From positions 4,092,001-4,156,000 of the forward strand of contig NZ_CP031705.1 of NCBI RefSeq assembly GCF_022701255.1: a stretch of 64,000 bases of DNA. The letters are read 5' to 3'. The notes below the pieces were generated by a model that made no database searches, was not told the origin of the DNA, and saw nothing but the letters and a program-made list of their open reading frames with translations. Below are positions 16,307 through 26,257 of the stretch, in pieces. Position numbers and translations under genes: made by a program. The DNA comes from Microcoleus vaginatus HSN003 (lineage in GTDB: Bacteria > Cyanobacteriota > Cyanobacteriia > Cyanobacteriales > Microcoleaceae). Positions within the stretch are counted from its first letter, which is position 1, and every line of letters begins with the position of its first letter.

Positions 16307-19300
16307 ATGCCATCTTTAGTAACAGAAGATTGGGGATATAAATTTAGTGGCGATCGCACAATTAATAAGTTTATTCGGGATGTAGAAGGGGAAGCAGCTT
16401 TAGGGAAATATTGCGCTTGGGAATGCAAAGAACGTGCGGAAATTCTGATGTCGGATATTGCTGGGAAATCCCACAATCTTTTCTACGTGCGCCGCCAAAA
16501 GGTAAATGAGAGATTTTCGGAAGAAGAAATCTGGGAATTGCTGCTTGCTACGGATGGAGATGATTTTGAATTACCTCAATTGTTGCAAAAAGCCGATCGC
16601 ACTTTGCGGTTGTTAGCAACTGTACGCTGTGAAGACGGAATCGGCGGTTTAAAACTGCTGGATGCTGGTTTGGTGGCGGTTCCCAGAGGAAGGAAAGATG
16701 GGTATGCTTTGCCGGTGCAGTTGCGACTTTTGGCTAACAGTCGATCGCCAATTCCTGTAAAGTCGATCGCCCGCGTCCAACAAATGCCATTTTGGGACGA
16801 CAGACACATACCGACTACCGAACAGCTAAAAGTTTGGCACACTTTTTTAAATGTTGAAAAACGCATCGCGGAAGCGCGTCAATTTTGTGTACCTTTCCGA
16901 GGACACAATTACGGTTCCGGCTTCAAAATCGTCACTTTTGAAATCGAGCGTAATTCCGCCACTCTTGACGGCTACGAGGAAAATTTCTTAGAATTGGGCG
17001 ACTTTCGCGAAAGGCTGAAAAAAGCCAGAAATGAAGAAATTATCCTGTTTGATTCGCCGCCCGGAAGCAGAAGCAGCCGCGATGGAGAGACATTAGGTAG
17101 CATCGCTGAAATTGACTTTGAACATGGTAAATTACGCATTAAGTTAGATGTTGATTTAGGCGATCGCATGGCGGGCGGCAGATATCAACTTCCCAAACAA
17201 GGATTTTTATATTTTGAGGCGGCGGGCGATATCAGTCAGATCGAACGCAAGAAAAAAGCTTTAAAAATGCTGACAGACGGCCGCGCTCAAAATCCCTATT
17301 TGAGTGAGTTTTTATTCGACTCTTCCCAGGCGAGAATGCCCGAAAAACTTATTAAATTGGATAGGGAAAACTTATTAAATCGCAATGCTAATGACGACCA
17401 ACTTGCCGCCGTAGAAACGGTGCTTTCGGCGCGGGATTTAATTTTGATTCAAGGGCCGCCGGGAACGGGCAAAACGACTGTGATTGCGGAGATTTGCTAT
17501 CAAATTGCCCGTCAGGGTGGCAAAACGCTCATTGCTTCGCAAGCAAATTTGGCTGTAGACAATGCTTTGAGTCGGTTAGTTCACAATCCGGCGATTCGGG
17601 CTTTGCGAAAGGGAAAAGCTCATAAGGTGCAGGAAGAAGGGCAGCCGTTTTTAGAGGAAAATGCGATCGGCACTTGGCTGCAAAATACGGCGACTGACTG
17701 CGAAGAAAAGCTCTCGCAGCGCCTGACTAATGTCAAATCTTTGCGGCAGTTGGTGGCAGAATCCGAGCGATTTACCGCCTACTGTGCCGCCGAGAGAGAT
17801 TTTTTTAATGAGCTCAAACACCTGCACGACAGTAAAGCAAATATTGAGGAAAAATGCAGTCAGCAAGCAGCAGCTTATGAAGAGGCTTTAACCAAAAAAA
17901 GCGAGATTGAATCTCTAGTTAGTGGGCTAGTAAATTTGCTGGATGCGCCGAAGATCAACTGGGAATCTCCAGAAGTTGCCGAGTTTATGCCCCGACTCAA
18001 ACCTTATTCAGAAGGGAATGTTTTAGTAGAAAACTTTATGGCAAATGTTCGGGTTGCCGCTAGCAATGCTATTCAAATAGGCTTTGAGCGCCCTGCTTGT
18101 GGTGCCTTTGGGATTGCGGTTTGGCTTCAGGAAACTGTAGCAGCGCAAATATCGGAATTTAAGACAGCATTCGATCGCGCTGATGATGTTTGTCACGCTA
18201 TGTCGGCGGTTGCGGAGTCGTTGCGGGTGTCGCGGCAGATGTCGGAGGCTGTGAATCAACTCGAATTGGGCGATCGGCAAAATCAGACACACCGCCACAA
18301 TCTCGAACAGAAAATCAAGAATTTGGAACTGCGAAAAGCGGAAATTGCAGCCGTTGTCGTCGCCGTTGCACAGTGGATTGAGACGGCGGATACGGGGCTC
18401 TATGAAGTCGTGAAAACTTGCTGGGAAACGGGCGCAATGCTCACGGATGATATGGTAGAATTGCCCGCAGGATTGCTGAAAATTGCCCGATCGCTCAAAT
18501 TGCCGATCGTGCCTCCCAAATGCAAAATCAATTTGCCCGATTTGGATCGGCTGCAAAAGGCGATATCCCACGAAGAAAGCGCAGGTTTTAAGGACTTACA
18601 AGGGCAACAGTTCCGGTTTAGCGAGTTTCTGCACCTAAATTTGAGTCAAACGCCGATCGTGCTCTCTGCGGGCGATCGTGCACAGTGGCAACAACTAGCC
18701 AAAGACTTCGCCAGCTATTCCCAAGTCAGCCAAAGTCAGCGCAAATTTATCATCGAAAAAGCTCGCACTTTCTTAGGTAGCATTCAACAGTTTTATAGTG
18801 AATCATTGCACCCAAATCATGTCCAGGCTACCTTCGATCGCCTAGTCAAAGAATTGCTGCACAGTATCCTCGCAAATGCCCGTCAGTGCGTCGTTCCCCT
18901 GAAAACCGAAACCGAACAGCAGCTTATCAAACAGCAACAATTATTAGATAAAATAGGTCAAACCTTGAACCAGCAGCAAATATCCGCCGCTAAACTTCAG
19001 GTAGAAACAGCGCAGCAAGAGGCCAACTTAAAAATTAGCGAAGTTACTAATTTGTTGCAAGCAATTGTCCAACAGCCAAACGTCCCTGAGAAGTTGCGGA
19101 TTTTAGCCGAACAATATCTCGCGCAAAAATCGAATATCTGGGAGCAACCGCAGCAGTTTGTCAAGCAAGTTGAGGCTTGGAAAGCAAGCACGATTCAGCT
19201 TGAAAAATCCATTGCTGACTTAGATCCTTTTGGGGTTTTGGAGACAATCAAAAACACTCTTGACGAGGATTTATCGCCGCTGCAAATTGCGGCTGCAACT

Positions 19301-20611
19301 TCGCAGCAGCAACTCGCCGAACTTCAAACAGAATTGAGCGAAATTACCGCTCAACTGCAACAGCAGCAACCAACAGCAGCATTACTTGTTGAAAGAAAGT
19401 GGTGGGAGTCAGCATGGCAAACTATCCCGACTCAATATCAGCCAGAAGTTCCGACTACAGGATTGTTCACCGTAGCTTTTTTAAACAAAATTAAGCGTTT
19501 ATTCAAAACTTGGCAACGGAAATTAGAACAAGAAGAAATAGCACTAAATCGCTCTCAAAACTTTGTGACCGATTGGATTCAAAAACTCCGCAATCCATCA
19601 GAAAAAGACCGCAACGATTTAAAGCAAATTTATATTGACAATGCCAACGTGATCGGCATTACTTGCGTGCAGGCTGCTAGCTTCGATTTTACTAAAAACT
19701 TTCCCAGCTTTGATGCAGTCATCATTGACGAAGTTAGCAAATGCACTCCGCCAGAGTTATTAATTCCCGCTTTGAAGGGCAGAAAGTTAGTATTAGTGGG
19801 CGATCACAGGCAATTGCCGCCGATGTTTAATCAAAGTACGATCGACGATATCGCCGAAGACATCGGCTGTACCGGAGACGAACTTAGCTTCATCAAAGAA
19901 TCGCTGTTCAAAGTTTTGTTTGAAAATGCCAGCGACAGCATCAAAAAAATGCTGACAACTCAGTATCGAATGCACCCACAAATCATGGGCGCAATCAATC
20001 AGTTTTACCAGCAAAAACTCAACTGTGGCATTCAGGAAGCTGACACCAAACGCGCCCACAACCTCGCAGGTAGAATCATCCAAGAAAATAATCACATTCT
20101 GTGGGTGAAAACGCCCATCGGACAAGGATTTGAAGAGGAAAAACAGGGTACTTCGCGGTTGAATGTCAAGGAGATTGATGCGATCGAGCGTTTGTGCGAA
20201 CAAATGCAGACAGCTTGGCAGCCCAAAGTTGCCGACGGTGAACCACCGAAAGAAATCGGAATTATCACTTTTTATGCTGCTCAATTAAATGCAATTAAAG
20301 ACAGAATCGAAGGCGAAAGATTTCCTGCTTTGAGCATCCGCACTGGTACGGTTGACATATTTCAAGGCATGGAAAGACCTGTAATTATTGTCAGCACTGT
20401 GTGCAATAATGTTAGGGGCGATATTGGATTTGCGAAGGAGCCGGAACGGGTGAATGTGGCATTTTCCCGGGCTCAAGAATTGCTGGTAGTTGTCGGCTGC
20501 CACGATTTATTTACTCAACAAACAGGTACAGTGGGAAAAATGTATCAGGAAGTTTCAAAAACGGTGCGTCACTGCGGAGGTTTTGTAGATGTTTCTAGCG
20601 TCCTCAACTAA
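16307..20611 (+). CDS. UPF1-like superfamily 1 helicase with large coiled-coil insertion
   Basis: A 1434-residue protein. Residues 1-370 are an unassigned N-terminal region. Walker A is at about 381-395 ([11 protein letters not shown]). Walker B is at about 1134-1147 (AVIIDEVSKC), followed by LVGDHRQLPPMF (about 1163), TTQYRMHPQIM, TVDIFQGMERPVIIVST (about 1346) and NVAFSRAQELLVVVG (about 1380). These are the motifs of UPF1/SMUBP2-type (SF1B) helicases acting on RNA or DNA. About 740 residues separate Walker A and B, roughly 500 more than usual, and much of this is Gln/Glu/Leu-rich coiled coil. It overlaps the next gene. Physiological role unknown; defence is one possibility. Confidence 0.85.
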   Translation: MPSLVTEDWGYKFSGDRTINKFIRDVEGEAALGKYCAWECKERAEILMSDIAGKSHNLFYVRRQKVNERFSEEEIWELLLATDGDDFELPQLLQKADRTLRLLATVRCEDGIGGLKLLDAGLVAVPRGRKDGYALPVQLRLLANSRSPIPVKSIARVQQMPFWDDRHIPTTEQLKVWHTFLNVEKRIAEARQFCVPFRGHNYGSGFKIVTFEIERNSATLDGYEENFLELGDFRERLKKARNEEIILFDSPPGSRSSRDGETLGSIAEIDFEHGKLRIKLDVDLGDRMAGGRYQLPKQGFLYFEAAGDISQIERKKKALKMLTDGRAQNPYLSEFLFDSSQARMPEKLIKLDRENLLNRNANDDQLAAVETVLSARDLILIQGPPGTGKTTVIAEICYQIARQGGKTLIASQANLAVDNALSRLVHNPAIRALRKGKAHKVQEEGQPFLEENAIGTWLQNTATDCEEKLSQRLTNVKSLRQLVAESERFTAYCAAERDFFNELKHLHDSKANIEEKCSQQAAAYEEALTKKSEIESLVSGLVNLLDAPKINWESPEVAEFMPRLKPYSEGNVLVENFMANVRVAASNAIQIGFERPACGAFGIAVWLQETVAAQISEFKTAFDRADDVCHAMSAVAESLRVSRQMSEAVNQLELGDRQNQTHRHNLEQKIKNLELRKAEIAAVVVAVAQWIETADTGLYEVVKTCWETGAMLTDDMVELPAGLLKIARSLKLPIVPPKCKINLPDLDRLQKAISHEESAGFKDLQGQQFRFSEFLHLNLSQTPIVLSAGDRAQWQQLAKDFASYSQVSQSQRKFIIEKARTFLGSIQQFYSESLHPNHVQATFDRLVKELLHSILANARQCVVPLKTETEQQLIKQQQLLDKIGQTLNQQQISAAKLQVETAQQEANLKISEVTNLLQAIVQQPNVPEKLRILAEQYLAQKSNIWEQPQQFVKQVEAWKASTIQLEKSIADLDPFGVLETIKNTLDEDLSPLQIAAATSQQQLAELQTELSEITAQLQQQQPTAALLVERKWWESAWQTIPTQYQPEVPTTGLFTVAFLNKIKRLFKTWQRKLEQEEIALNRSQNFVTDWIQKLRNPSEKDRNDLKQIYIDNANVIGITCVQAASFDFTKNFPSFDAVIIDEVSKCTPPELLIPALKGRKLVLVGDHRQLPPMFNQSTIDDIAEDIGCTGDELSFIKESLFKVLFENASDSIKKMLTTQYRMHPQIMGAINQFYQQKLNCGIQEADTKRAHNLAGRIIQENNHILWVKTPIGQGFEEEKQGTSRLNVKEIDAIERLCEQMQTAWQPKVADGEPPKEIGIITFYAAQLNAIKDRIEGERFPALSIRTGTVDIFQGMERPVIIVSTVCNNVRGDIGFAKEPERVNVAFSRAQELLVVVGCHDLFTQQTGTVGKMYQEVSKTVRHCGGFVDVSSVLN

Positions 20612-21479
20612 ACCAATAGACTCGAATTTAAGTTCGCTAGCCGAACAGATTGAGCAACAAAATCCGGGTTTGTCAGTGTTGGCGGCGCGTCAATTCCGCT
20701 TTGCAATCCGGCAAACTCCGCTGGAGGTGGCGGTTAGCGAACCGCGCGAGTTTAACGTGTTGGAAGAGTTCATTTTGCGGGCGGGCGTTGAGTTTGAACC
20801 TGCGCCAACTTTGAAGGAATTGGCGGATTTGCTGGGGTTGGACGAGATTTTTGTGAAGACTACGGCGGCGACTCTGGTTAGTTTGGAAAGCTTGGAGGTG
20901 GCGGAAAATGGCCAAATTGCGATCGCCCCGCAAGGCAGAGATTTTTTCGAGAAAGGTGCAGTTAGTCGATCGCAAATTCAATCAATTTACGCCATTTCCG
21001 ATCCTTTAAATCAAACTCTTACCTTTAAATTCGATGCTTTAGCCGCAGAATCGGTCAACTTACCCGATTTAGCAGATTTAGTATCCCTCGAACATAAAAT
21101 TAGCGACCTGGCGAATTTAAGTCTAGCAGAAATCCAGCCGTTAATTCAAGATTCTGGCTTAGGAATTCACGCCCCACAAAACGGCAAAATTGTCTCTGCT
21201 TGCGATGTCGTGGGCGACGATTTAGATATTTGGCAAACAGTCTCGATTTTTGTGTTGCTAGATGCGATCGAAAATAAAACTACTATTCAAGTCCGACAGG
21301 GAAAACAAATATTAGAAACAGCATCAAACCGACTCAACGAACTTGAATCCCAGCAAAAACTTTCCTTAAATGACTTGTGCAAATTAACCCCCGACATCGC
21401 ACAGCAAGAATTAGAGACAATACCCGTCCAGAAAACTCCTAAAAAGCCATCTAAGAAGAAACTCAAGGAAACGATATGA
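20589..21479 (+). CDS. Unknown protein, translationally coupled partner of the helicase
   Basis: A 296-residue protein I do not recognise. Its ATG lies 23 bp inside the helicase gene, with GGAGG eight bases upstream, so the two are made together. Residues about 55-110 (LEEFILRAG, then LKELADLLGLDEIFVKTTAATL) look like a winged helix; the middle is acidic and Leu-rich; the C-terminus is very basic (KKPSKKKLKE). There is no signal peptide, membrane helix or nuclease motif. It may be an adaptor or nucleic-acid-binding subunit of the helicase, which is inference from position. Confidence 0.7.
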   Translation: MFLASSTKPIDSNLSSLAEQIEQQNPGLSVLAARQFRFAIRQTPLEVAVSEPREFNVLEEFILRAGVEFEPAPTLKELADLLGLDEIFVKTTAATLVSLESLEVAENGQIAIAPQGRDFFEKGAVSRSQIQSIYAISDPLNQTLTFKFDALAAESVNLPDLADLVSLEHKISDLANLSLAEIQPLIQDSGLGIHAPQNGKIVSACDVVGDDLDIWQTVSIFVLLDAIENKTTIQVRQGKQILETASNRLNELESQQKLSLNDLCKLTPDIAQQELETIPVQKTPKKPSKKKLKETI

Positions 21480-21544
21480 TGAGGGCTAAAGTCCTGATTA
21501 CAAACTGGTTTGTAGTAAGGACTTTCTTCCTGATTAACTGATAG

Positions 21545-21660
21545 CTTGCACCATTCTCAATTACTTGTTTAGGAACGGGCAAGATGCCCGTTCCACAATA
21601 AAATCAAGTTTTGTGGAACGGGCATCTTGCCCGTTCTTAACAACAGTACAACATATAACT
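21545..21660. repeat. Palindromic dispersed repeat pair
   Basis: Two hairpins of the form GAACGGGCAAGATGCCCGTTC lie back to back around 21569-21593 and 21615-21639. They belong to the family also seen at 15578, 30680-31010, 32180-32330, 36300-36400 and 56100-56160. Confidence 0.75.
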
Positions 21661-21688
21661 ATTAACCAACAAATGAGGTAATGATACA

Positions 21689-22024
21689 ATGGACAAGTTA
21701 GCTCAATATCGTCAATACGTTCAGACATTAATGAGCCGTTATGCCGAAGATGATGTTTCCGATGATGAAGTCGAAGTGCAACTAATTTTGGACACAGAGC
21801 GAGATCATTATCAGTGGATGAATGTCGGCTGGGAACACTTAACTCGGATTTATCAAACCTTCATTCACATTGACATCAAAGATGGAAAAATCTGGCTTCA
21901 GCAAAATTTGACCGAGGAAAATCCTGCGGAGGAATTAGTTGCAATGGGAGTACCGAGAGAGGATATTATTTTGGGATTGCAACCCCCATACAAACGGCAG
22001 TATACTGATTACGGCGTAGCGTAA
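21689..22024 (+). CDS. xisI: XisI family protein
   Basis: A 111-residue XisI homologue (MDKLAQYRQYVQTLMSRYA, LDTERDHYQWMNVGWE, IHIDIKDGKIWLQQN). In heterocystous cyanobacteria XisH and XisI control excision of the fdxN element, but the family is widespread and multicopy in strains without such elements. AATGAGGTAATGATACA upstream supplies a weak site. No xisH precedes it, which is its usual partner. Confidence 0.88.
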   Translation: MDKLAQYRQYVQTLMSRYAEDDVSDDEVEVQLILDTERDHYQWMNVGWEHLTRIYQTFIHIDIKDGKIWLQQNLTEENPAEELVAMGVPREDIILGLQPPYKRQYTDYGVA

Positions 22025-22093
22025 AATGTCCAGCTAAAAAAACAAAATACTCAGATTCCCAACTTCTTGAAGAAGTCGGGTATCTAATTCGCC

Positions 22094-23464
22094 CTACTGA
22101 GCCTTAACGCATTTCAGCATCCGCAAAGTAGCAGCCGCGTAATTCCGCTTTGCAGAATCATTCGGAGCAAACCCATCGCCCATTTCGTTAATAGCGGCAG
22201 CAACAGAACAATAAGCAGACATTTGAGTAATAATAGACGCAGCCCAATAATTCTGAGTTTCTGAAAAAGTTTTAGACGGTTATTTAGCAACTAAATTGGC
22301 TGCTTTCCCGCCGACAAATTGAATTCCGCTGCTCTTGGTAGCACCGCCATCAATTCAGCGCGAGTGACGGGCTGGGTAGGTTGAAAAGTTCCATCTTGAT
22401 AGTAGCTAACTATCTTGTTGCTCCGCGCCAATAGAAGTTTTCCGGCACTCCAGCGCGAAATATCAACGTCGCTAAATGGACGGATAGAAACATGGCTAGG
22501 AAAGGTGATATTAGCACCTGGTATTCCTTTTAAAGATTTCCAAACTAAAGATACCAATTCCTCTCTGGTAACAGCAAGTTGTGGCCACAAAGCATTATTT
22601 TGAGAAAACGGGGCTACAAACCCAAGGCCCACAGCTTCTTTAATTTCCGAAGCGTAGATCTCATTGGTAGCTATCTCCGAATTGTAGAAGCGTCAGTATT
22701 GCCTATGGTATTTCCACCGGTATTTCCACTGGTATTTCCTGGGGTACTGGCTGCGGTATTGGCTGCGGTATTGGCTGCGGTACTGGCTGCGGTACTGTCT
22801 GCGGTATTGGCTGCGGTATTGCCTGCGGTATTGGCTGCGGTATTGGTATTGGTATTGGCTGCGGTATTGCTTCGGTATTGCCTCCGGTATTGCCTCCGGT
22901 ATTGCCAATTTCTCCCGGTGCGGATTGATTGGTAGTGAAATAAAAGTGGCCTAATGTGCGGCCTTGGTAAGCTCTTTTACTCAAGCGCCAAGTAGGATCG
23001 AGACTGATTTTCATGAAGTCGTTAACATCGCCGTTTGTGCGACCTATAATCACCGATTTACCTTGGTAATCTACCGGAGTTCCAATTAGTAGAACATTTC
23101 CATCAACACTTTCCAAAGTCAGGGTGTATTTTAGTGCTAAATCGGTGCCTGCCATGCGAATTGAAAAGCCGTTGCTGTCTGTTGCGCGGCCACAAATACC
23201 CGTGAAATCAAAAGTAACTAATAATGGATCGACTTTCACGGGATTAGAGCCACTTTCGCTCCAGCATTTTCGCGTGTCAGAGACTTGTTCTAGAATTAGC
23301 AATTGGTAGCCGCCGGAAGGGCGGGGTTGGGCGATGACAATTACTCGGTCTTGGTTAATTTCGCTTTCGTCAAAAGTAAATGCTTTAGCCGAACCGATCG
23401 CGCCAAGTGTTAAAATTGCTGAACCTGCCAGTGCGGCCACTGTTCGTACAAGTGAATGTTTCAT
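22094..23464 (-). pseudogene. DUF3747-SLH surface protein, frameshifted
   Basis: Pieces of one protein in three frames. 23464-22703 encodes a signal peptide, the DUF3747 domain ([29 protein letters not shown]) and a GNTGGNT repeat, then shifts frame at about 22870, where one base is missing, so the repeat is read as Ile-Pro-Gln-Pro. An SLH region in another frame (22690-22291; TREELVSLVWKSLKGIPG, WSAGKLLLARSNKIV) follows, then the C-terminal module in a third frame (22279-22097; TQNYWAASIITQMSAYC), with a TAA at 22280-22282. At least three frameshifts and one stop are needed to join them. Intact relatives are single proteins. Confidence 0.82.
22705..22912 (-). repeat. Degenerate short repeat tract in the DUF3747-SLH gene
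   Basis: About 200 bp built from GCAATACC/GCCAATACC/GCAGTACC units, 9 bp in period for most copies. In the original frame it encodes Gly/Ala-Asn-Thr triplets; after the frameshift it encodes Pro-Gln-Pro-Ile. Confidence 0.85.
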
Positions 23465-23897
23465 GATTTTTCCCTATGGGCCCCTTATTGTGATGAGACT
23501 TATCTAGAATATAAAAAATTCGCCCTGTTCCAACAACAAGATAGAATTTTACCATCTCTTGTTCCGGTGGTACCAAGTGCGATCGATCGCCGATCGTCAC
23601 ATTGCTTCGTAGTGAGAACTCAAGCCCGAGCCAATTTTATGAGGAGTTGAGTCCTCCCTACAAAGTTATAACCGTTATTTTAGCGAGGAACTTGATAAGC
23701 TGTTCGACCTCTAAATTGTATTTTCCGGGCGGGCGCGACGCCCACTCCACAAGAATTTAAGGGGAGTTGACAGTAAAATTTAGATGCGCCTGGGCTTATT
23801 ACTTGCGGGAAACGATCGCACTATTCACAAAAAAAACGGTGCGTTACACTCTTGTTAACGCACCCTAAAACAAACATTCAAAAAGTGTCTTTGCTGT
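23465..23897. other. Intergenic, nothing clear
   Basis: Contains a copy of the AAAATTTAGATGCGCCTGGG element (about 23771) also present at about 15650, and a GCGGGCGCGACGCCC hairpin. No gene seen. Confidence 0.5.
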
Positions 23898-24890
23898 CTA
23901 GCGGAACATACTGCTAACAGAACTATCTTCGTGAATCCGCCAAATAGTTTCTCCGAGCAAATTGGCTACCGAAAGCACCGTCAACTGCTTAAAACGGTTC
24001 TCTTCCGGCACAGGAATTGTATTCGTAACAATTACCTCTTCCAAAACCCCGCTAGACAAACGCTCGATCGCCGGAGGCGAAAACACCGCATGAGTAGCAC
24101 AAGCATAAACCTGCCTCGCACCCTCGCGGCGCAACAATCGGGCGCCCTCAGAAATCGTGCCGGCAGTATCGATCATGTCGTCCACCAACACGGCTGTTTT
24201 GCCCCTGACATCACCGATGAGGTTCATCACTTCGGCGACATTGTGAGCTTGGCGGCGCTTGTCAATAATTGCCAGGGGAGCATCGCCCAGCTTTTTGGCA
24301 AAAGCTCTCGCCCTAGCGACTCCGCCAACATCCGGCGAAACCACAACAATATCCGTCAATTGCTTGCTCGCCAGATAATCCAAAAGCACTGGCGAACCGT
24401 AAACGTGATCGAAGGGAATGTCAAAATAACCTTGAATCTGAGCTGAGTGCAAATCCATCGCCAAAATGCGACCGGCCCCAGCTTCCGTAATCAAATTAGC
24501 CACTAATTTTGCGGTAATCGACTCTCTTCCGGCCGTTTTGCGGTCAGCCCTAGCATATCCGTAATAGGGAATGACAGCAGTAATTTGTCTAGCCGAAGCG
24601 CGGCGACAAGCATCGATCATAATTAACAATTCCATGAGGCGATCGTTTACCGGACAGCAAGTTGGCTGAATCAAGTAAACATCGCAGCCCCGAATCGATT
24701 CTTGAATTTGAACGTAGAGTTCCCCATCAGCAAACCGCTTGCGAACCATCGGCCCCAAATCGATCCCCAGATAGCGAGCCACCTCTTGGGCGAGGGGAAT
24801 ATTAGCAGAACCGGAGAACAGCCGCAGACGGTCATGAGCGGAAACCGGCGGCTCGGGAAGCGGAAGCGGTAAAGTAGCAGAACGGATCAC
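23898..24890 (-). CDS. prs: Ribose-phosphate pyrophosphokinase
   Basis: A 330-residue PRPP synthetase, which makes 5-phosphoribosyl-1-pyrophosphate for nucleotide, His and Trp synthesis. Recognisable parts are RLFSGSANIPLAQEVA, RDxxTAK-type loop (GRESITAKLVANLI), the DLHSAQIQGYFDIP flexible region and the PRPP-binding loop VLVDDMIDTAGTISEG. The start is GTG. Confidence 0.95.
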   Translation of the reverse strand: MIRSATLPLPLPEPPVSAHDRLRLFSGSANIPLAQEVARYLGIDLGPMVRKRFADGELYVQIQESIRGCDVYLIQPTCCPVNDRLMELLIMIDACRRASARQITAVIPYYGYARADRKTAGRESITAKLVANLITEAGAGRILAMDLHSAQIQGYFDIPFDHVYGSPVLLDYLASKQLTDIVVVSPDVGGVARARAFAKKLGDAPLAIIDKRRQAHNVAEVMNLIGDVRGKTAVLVDDMIDTAGTISEGARLLRREGARQVYACATHAVFSPPAIERLSSGVLEEVIVTNTIPVPEENRFKQLTVLSVANLLGETIWRIHEDSSVSSMFR

Positions 24891-25061
24891 AGCAGGCCTC
24901 TTGCAGGACGTTTATTCCATCGCTATCTTACCATCTGAAACTAGAAATATTCAGCCAAATTTTTGAGAGATTTAACTTTCGGGGCGGCCACAAGTGTTAA
25001 GTTAGGCGAATTGAATAGGACTGGCAAAAATATGTCCGAGAAACCCAGTTTCTACCCCACT

Positions 25062-25329
25062 TTCGGCACCCTCAACGGTCACAATCGGTTTTTACTTATT
25101 CTTATCCAGCAATCAAACTCTAAAAATTATACTACAATACCGTATATTAACGGATAAATTACTTTTTAAAGGCATAATTTATTACTTTAAAGCCCACATT
25201 CGGCATCTTCAAGGGTCACAATCGGTTTTTACTTATTCTTATCCAGCAATAAAACTCTAAAAATTATACTGAAATACCGTATATTAACGGATAAAGAACT
25301 TTTTAAAGGCATACTTTATTACTTTAAAG
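25062..25329. repeat. Two tandem copies of a 137 bp repeat
   Basis: The sequence beginning TTCGGCA and running through CACAATCGGTTTTTACTTAT to TTTATTACTTTAAAG occurs at about 25063 and again at about 25200, with few changes. No ORF. It lies in the 908 bp gap 24891-25798, which holds no gene. Confidence 0.85.
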
Positions 25330-25330
25330 A

Positions 25331-25535
25331 TAGAGTTTTCTGCGTAATTATGCTGTGTGACACCGCAAGGTGCAACATCTCACTTAAATAGTCCTGGACG
25401 CAGGTACTACGATTTTGTGTCAGAAGAGAACGTAGTGAAGGAATCTCAAACCCTTGATTTAACGCGCTTGAGTGCATAAGTTCTGTTAAAAATAGAGTTG
25501 TCTCCGTAATTATGCTGTGTGACACCCCAGGATGC
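25331..25535. repeat. Direct repeat pair (GTAATTATGCTGTGTGACACC)
   Basis: A segment of about 35 bp, TAGAGTT then CGTAATTATGCTGTGTGACA, occurs at about 25332 and about 25493. It adjoins the 137 bp repeats. Function unknown. Confidence 0.7.
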
Positions 25536-25798
25536 GAAATTGGGGTTCTCGCGATCTGTGTACTGGCAGAAGTACGATCGCACCTGTGCCCCTGCATCTA
25601 AAAATTCTGGCCTGAGTCAATTTGGGGCTGAGGCTGGAAGTGCAGCCACCCCAAATTCAGTCGAAAGCTGAAGGCATCCGGGTTCAATGCGATAAAAATG
25701 CCACCAACAGGCAATAAACTTGAAAAATACTGTAAAAAAGTCAAGAATCGGAAGCATACTTCAGATTTTTGATATCGGGCAAAGCAAGGTAGAAATCG

Positions 25799-26257
25799 AT
25801 GAGCTTAAGAGAACGCATTGACGAAGAAATCAAAGCAGCCATGAAGTCTAAGGACAAAGTTCGCTTGGAAACAGTTCGTGGCATCAAGAAATTTATTCTC
25901 GAAAAAGAAGTCAGCCTCCGTCCTGCCGGCCAAGACACGCTGACAGAAGCTCAAGAAATGGAAATTTTGATGCAAATAGCCAAACAGCGCCGGGATTCGA
26001 TCGAACAATACCGCAAAGGCGGCCGCGAAGATTTAGTGGCACAAGAGGAGGCGGAGTTGGCAATTGTTGAAGAGTATTTGCCGCCGCAGATGTCAGACGA
26101 AGAGGTGAGTCAAGTCGTTGACGAAGTGATTGCTTCGGTTGGCGCTACTTCTGCAAAAGATATGGGCAAGGTGATGGGCAAGGCAATGCAGCAGCTTAAG
26201 GGCAAAGCAGACGGTAACAGAATTCAAGACATGGTGAAAGCAAAGCTTAGTCAGTAG
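25799..26257 (+). CDS. GatB/YqeY domain protein
   Basis: A 152-residue YqeY-family protein (SLRERIDEEIKAAMKSKDK, ETVRGIKKFILEKE, ELAIVEEYLPPQMSDEE). The fold is the tail domain of the GatB subunit of tRNA amidotransferase; the role of free-standing copies is not established. Length is typical. Confidence 0.92.
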   Translation: MSLRERIDEEIKAAMKSKDKVRLETVRGIKKFILEKEVSLRPAGQDTLTEAQEMEILMQIAKQRRDSIEQYRKGGREDLVAQEEAELAIVEEYLPPQMSDEEVSQVVDEVIASVGATSAKDMGKVMGKAMQQLKGKADGNRIQDMVKAKLSQ

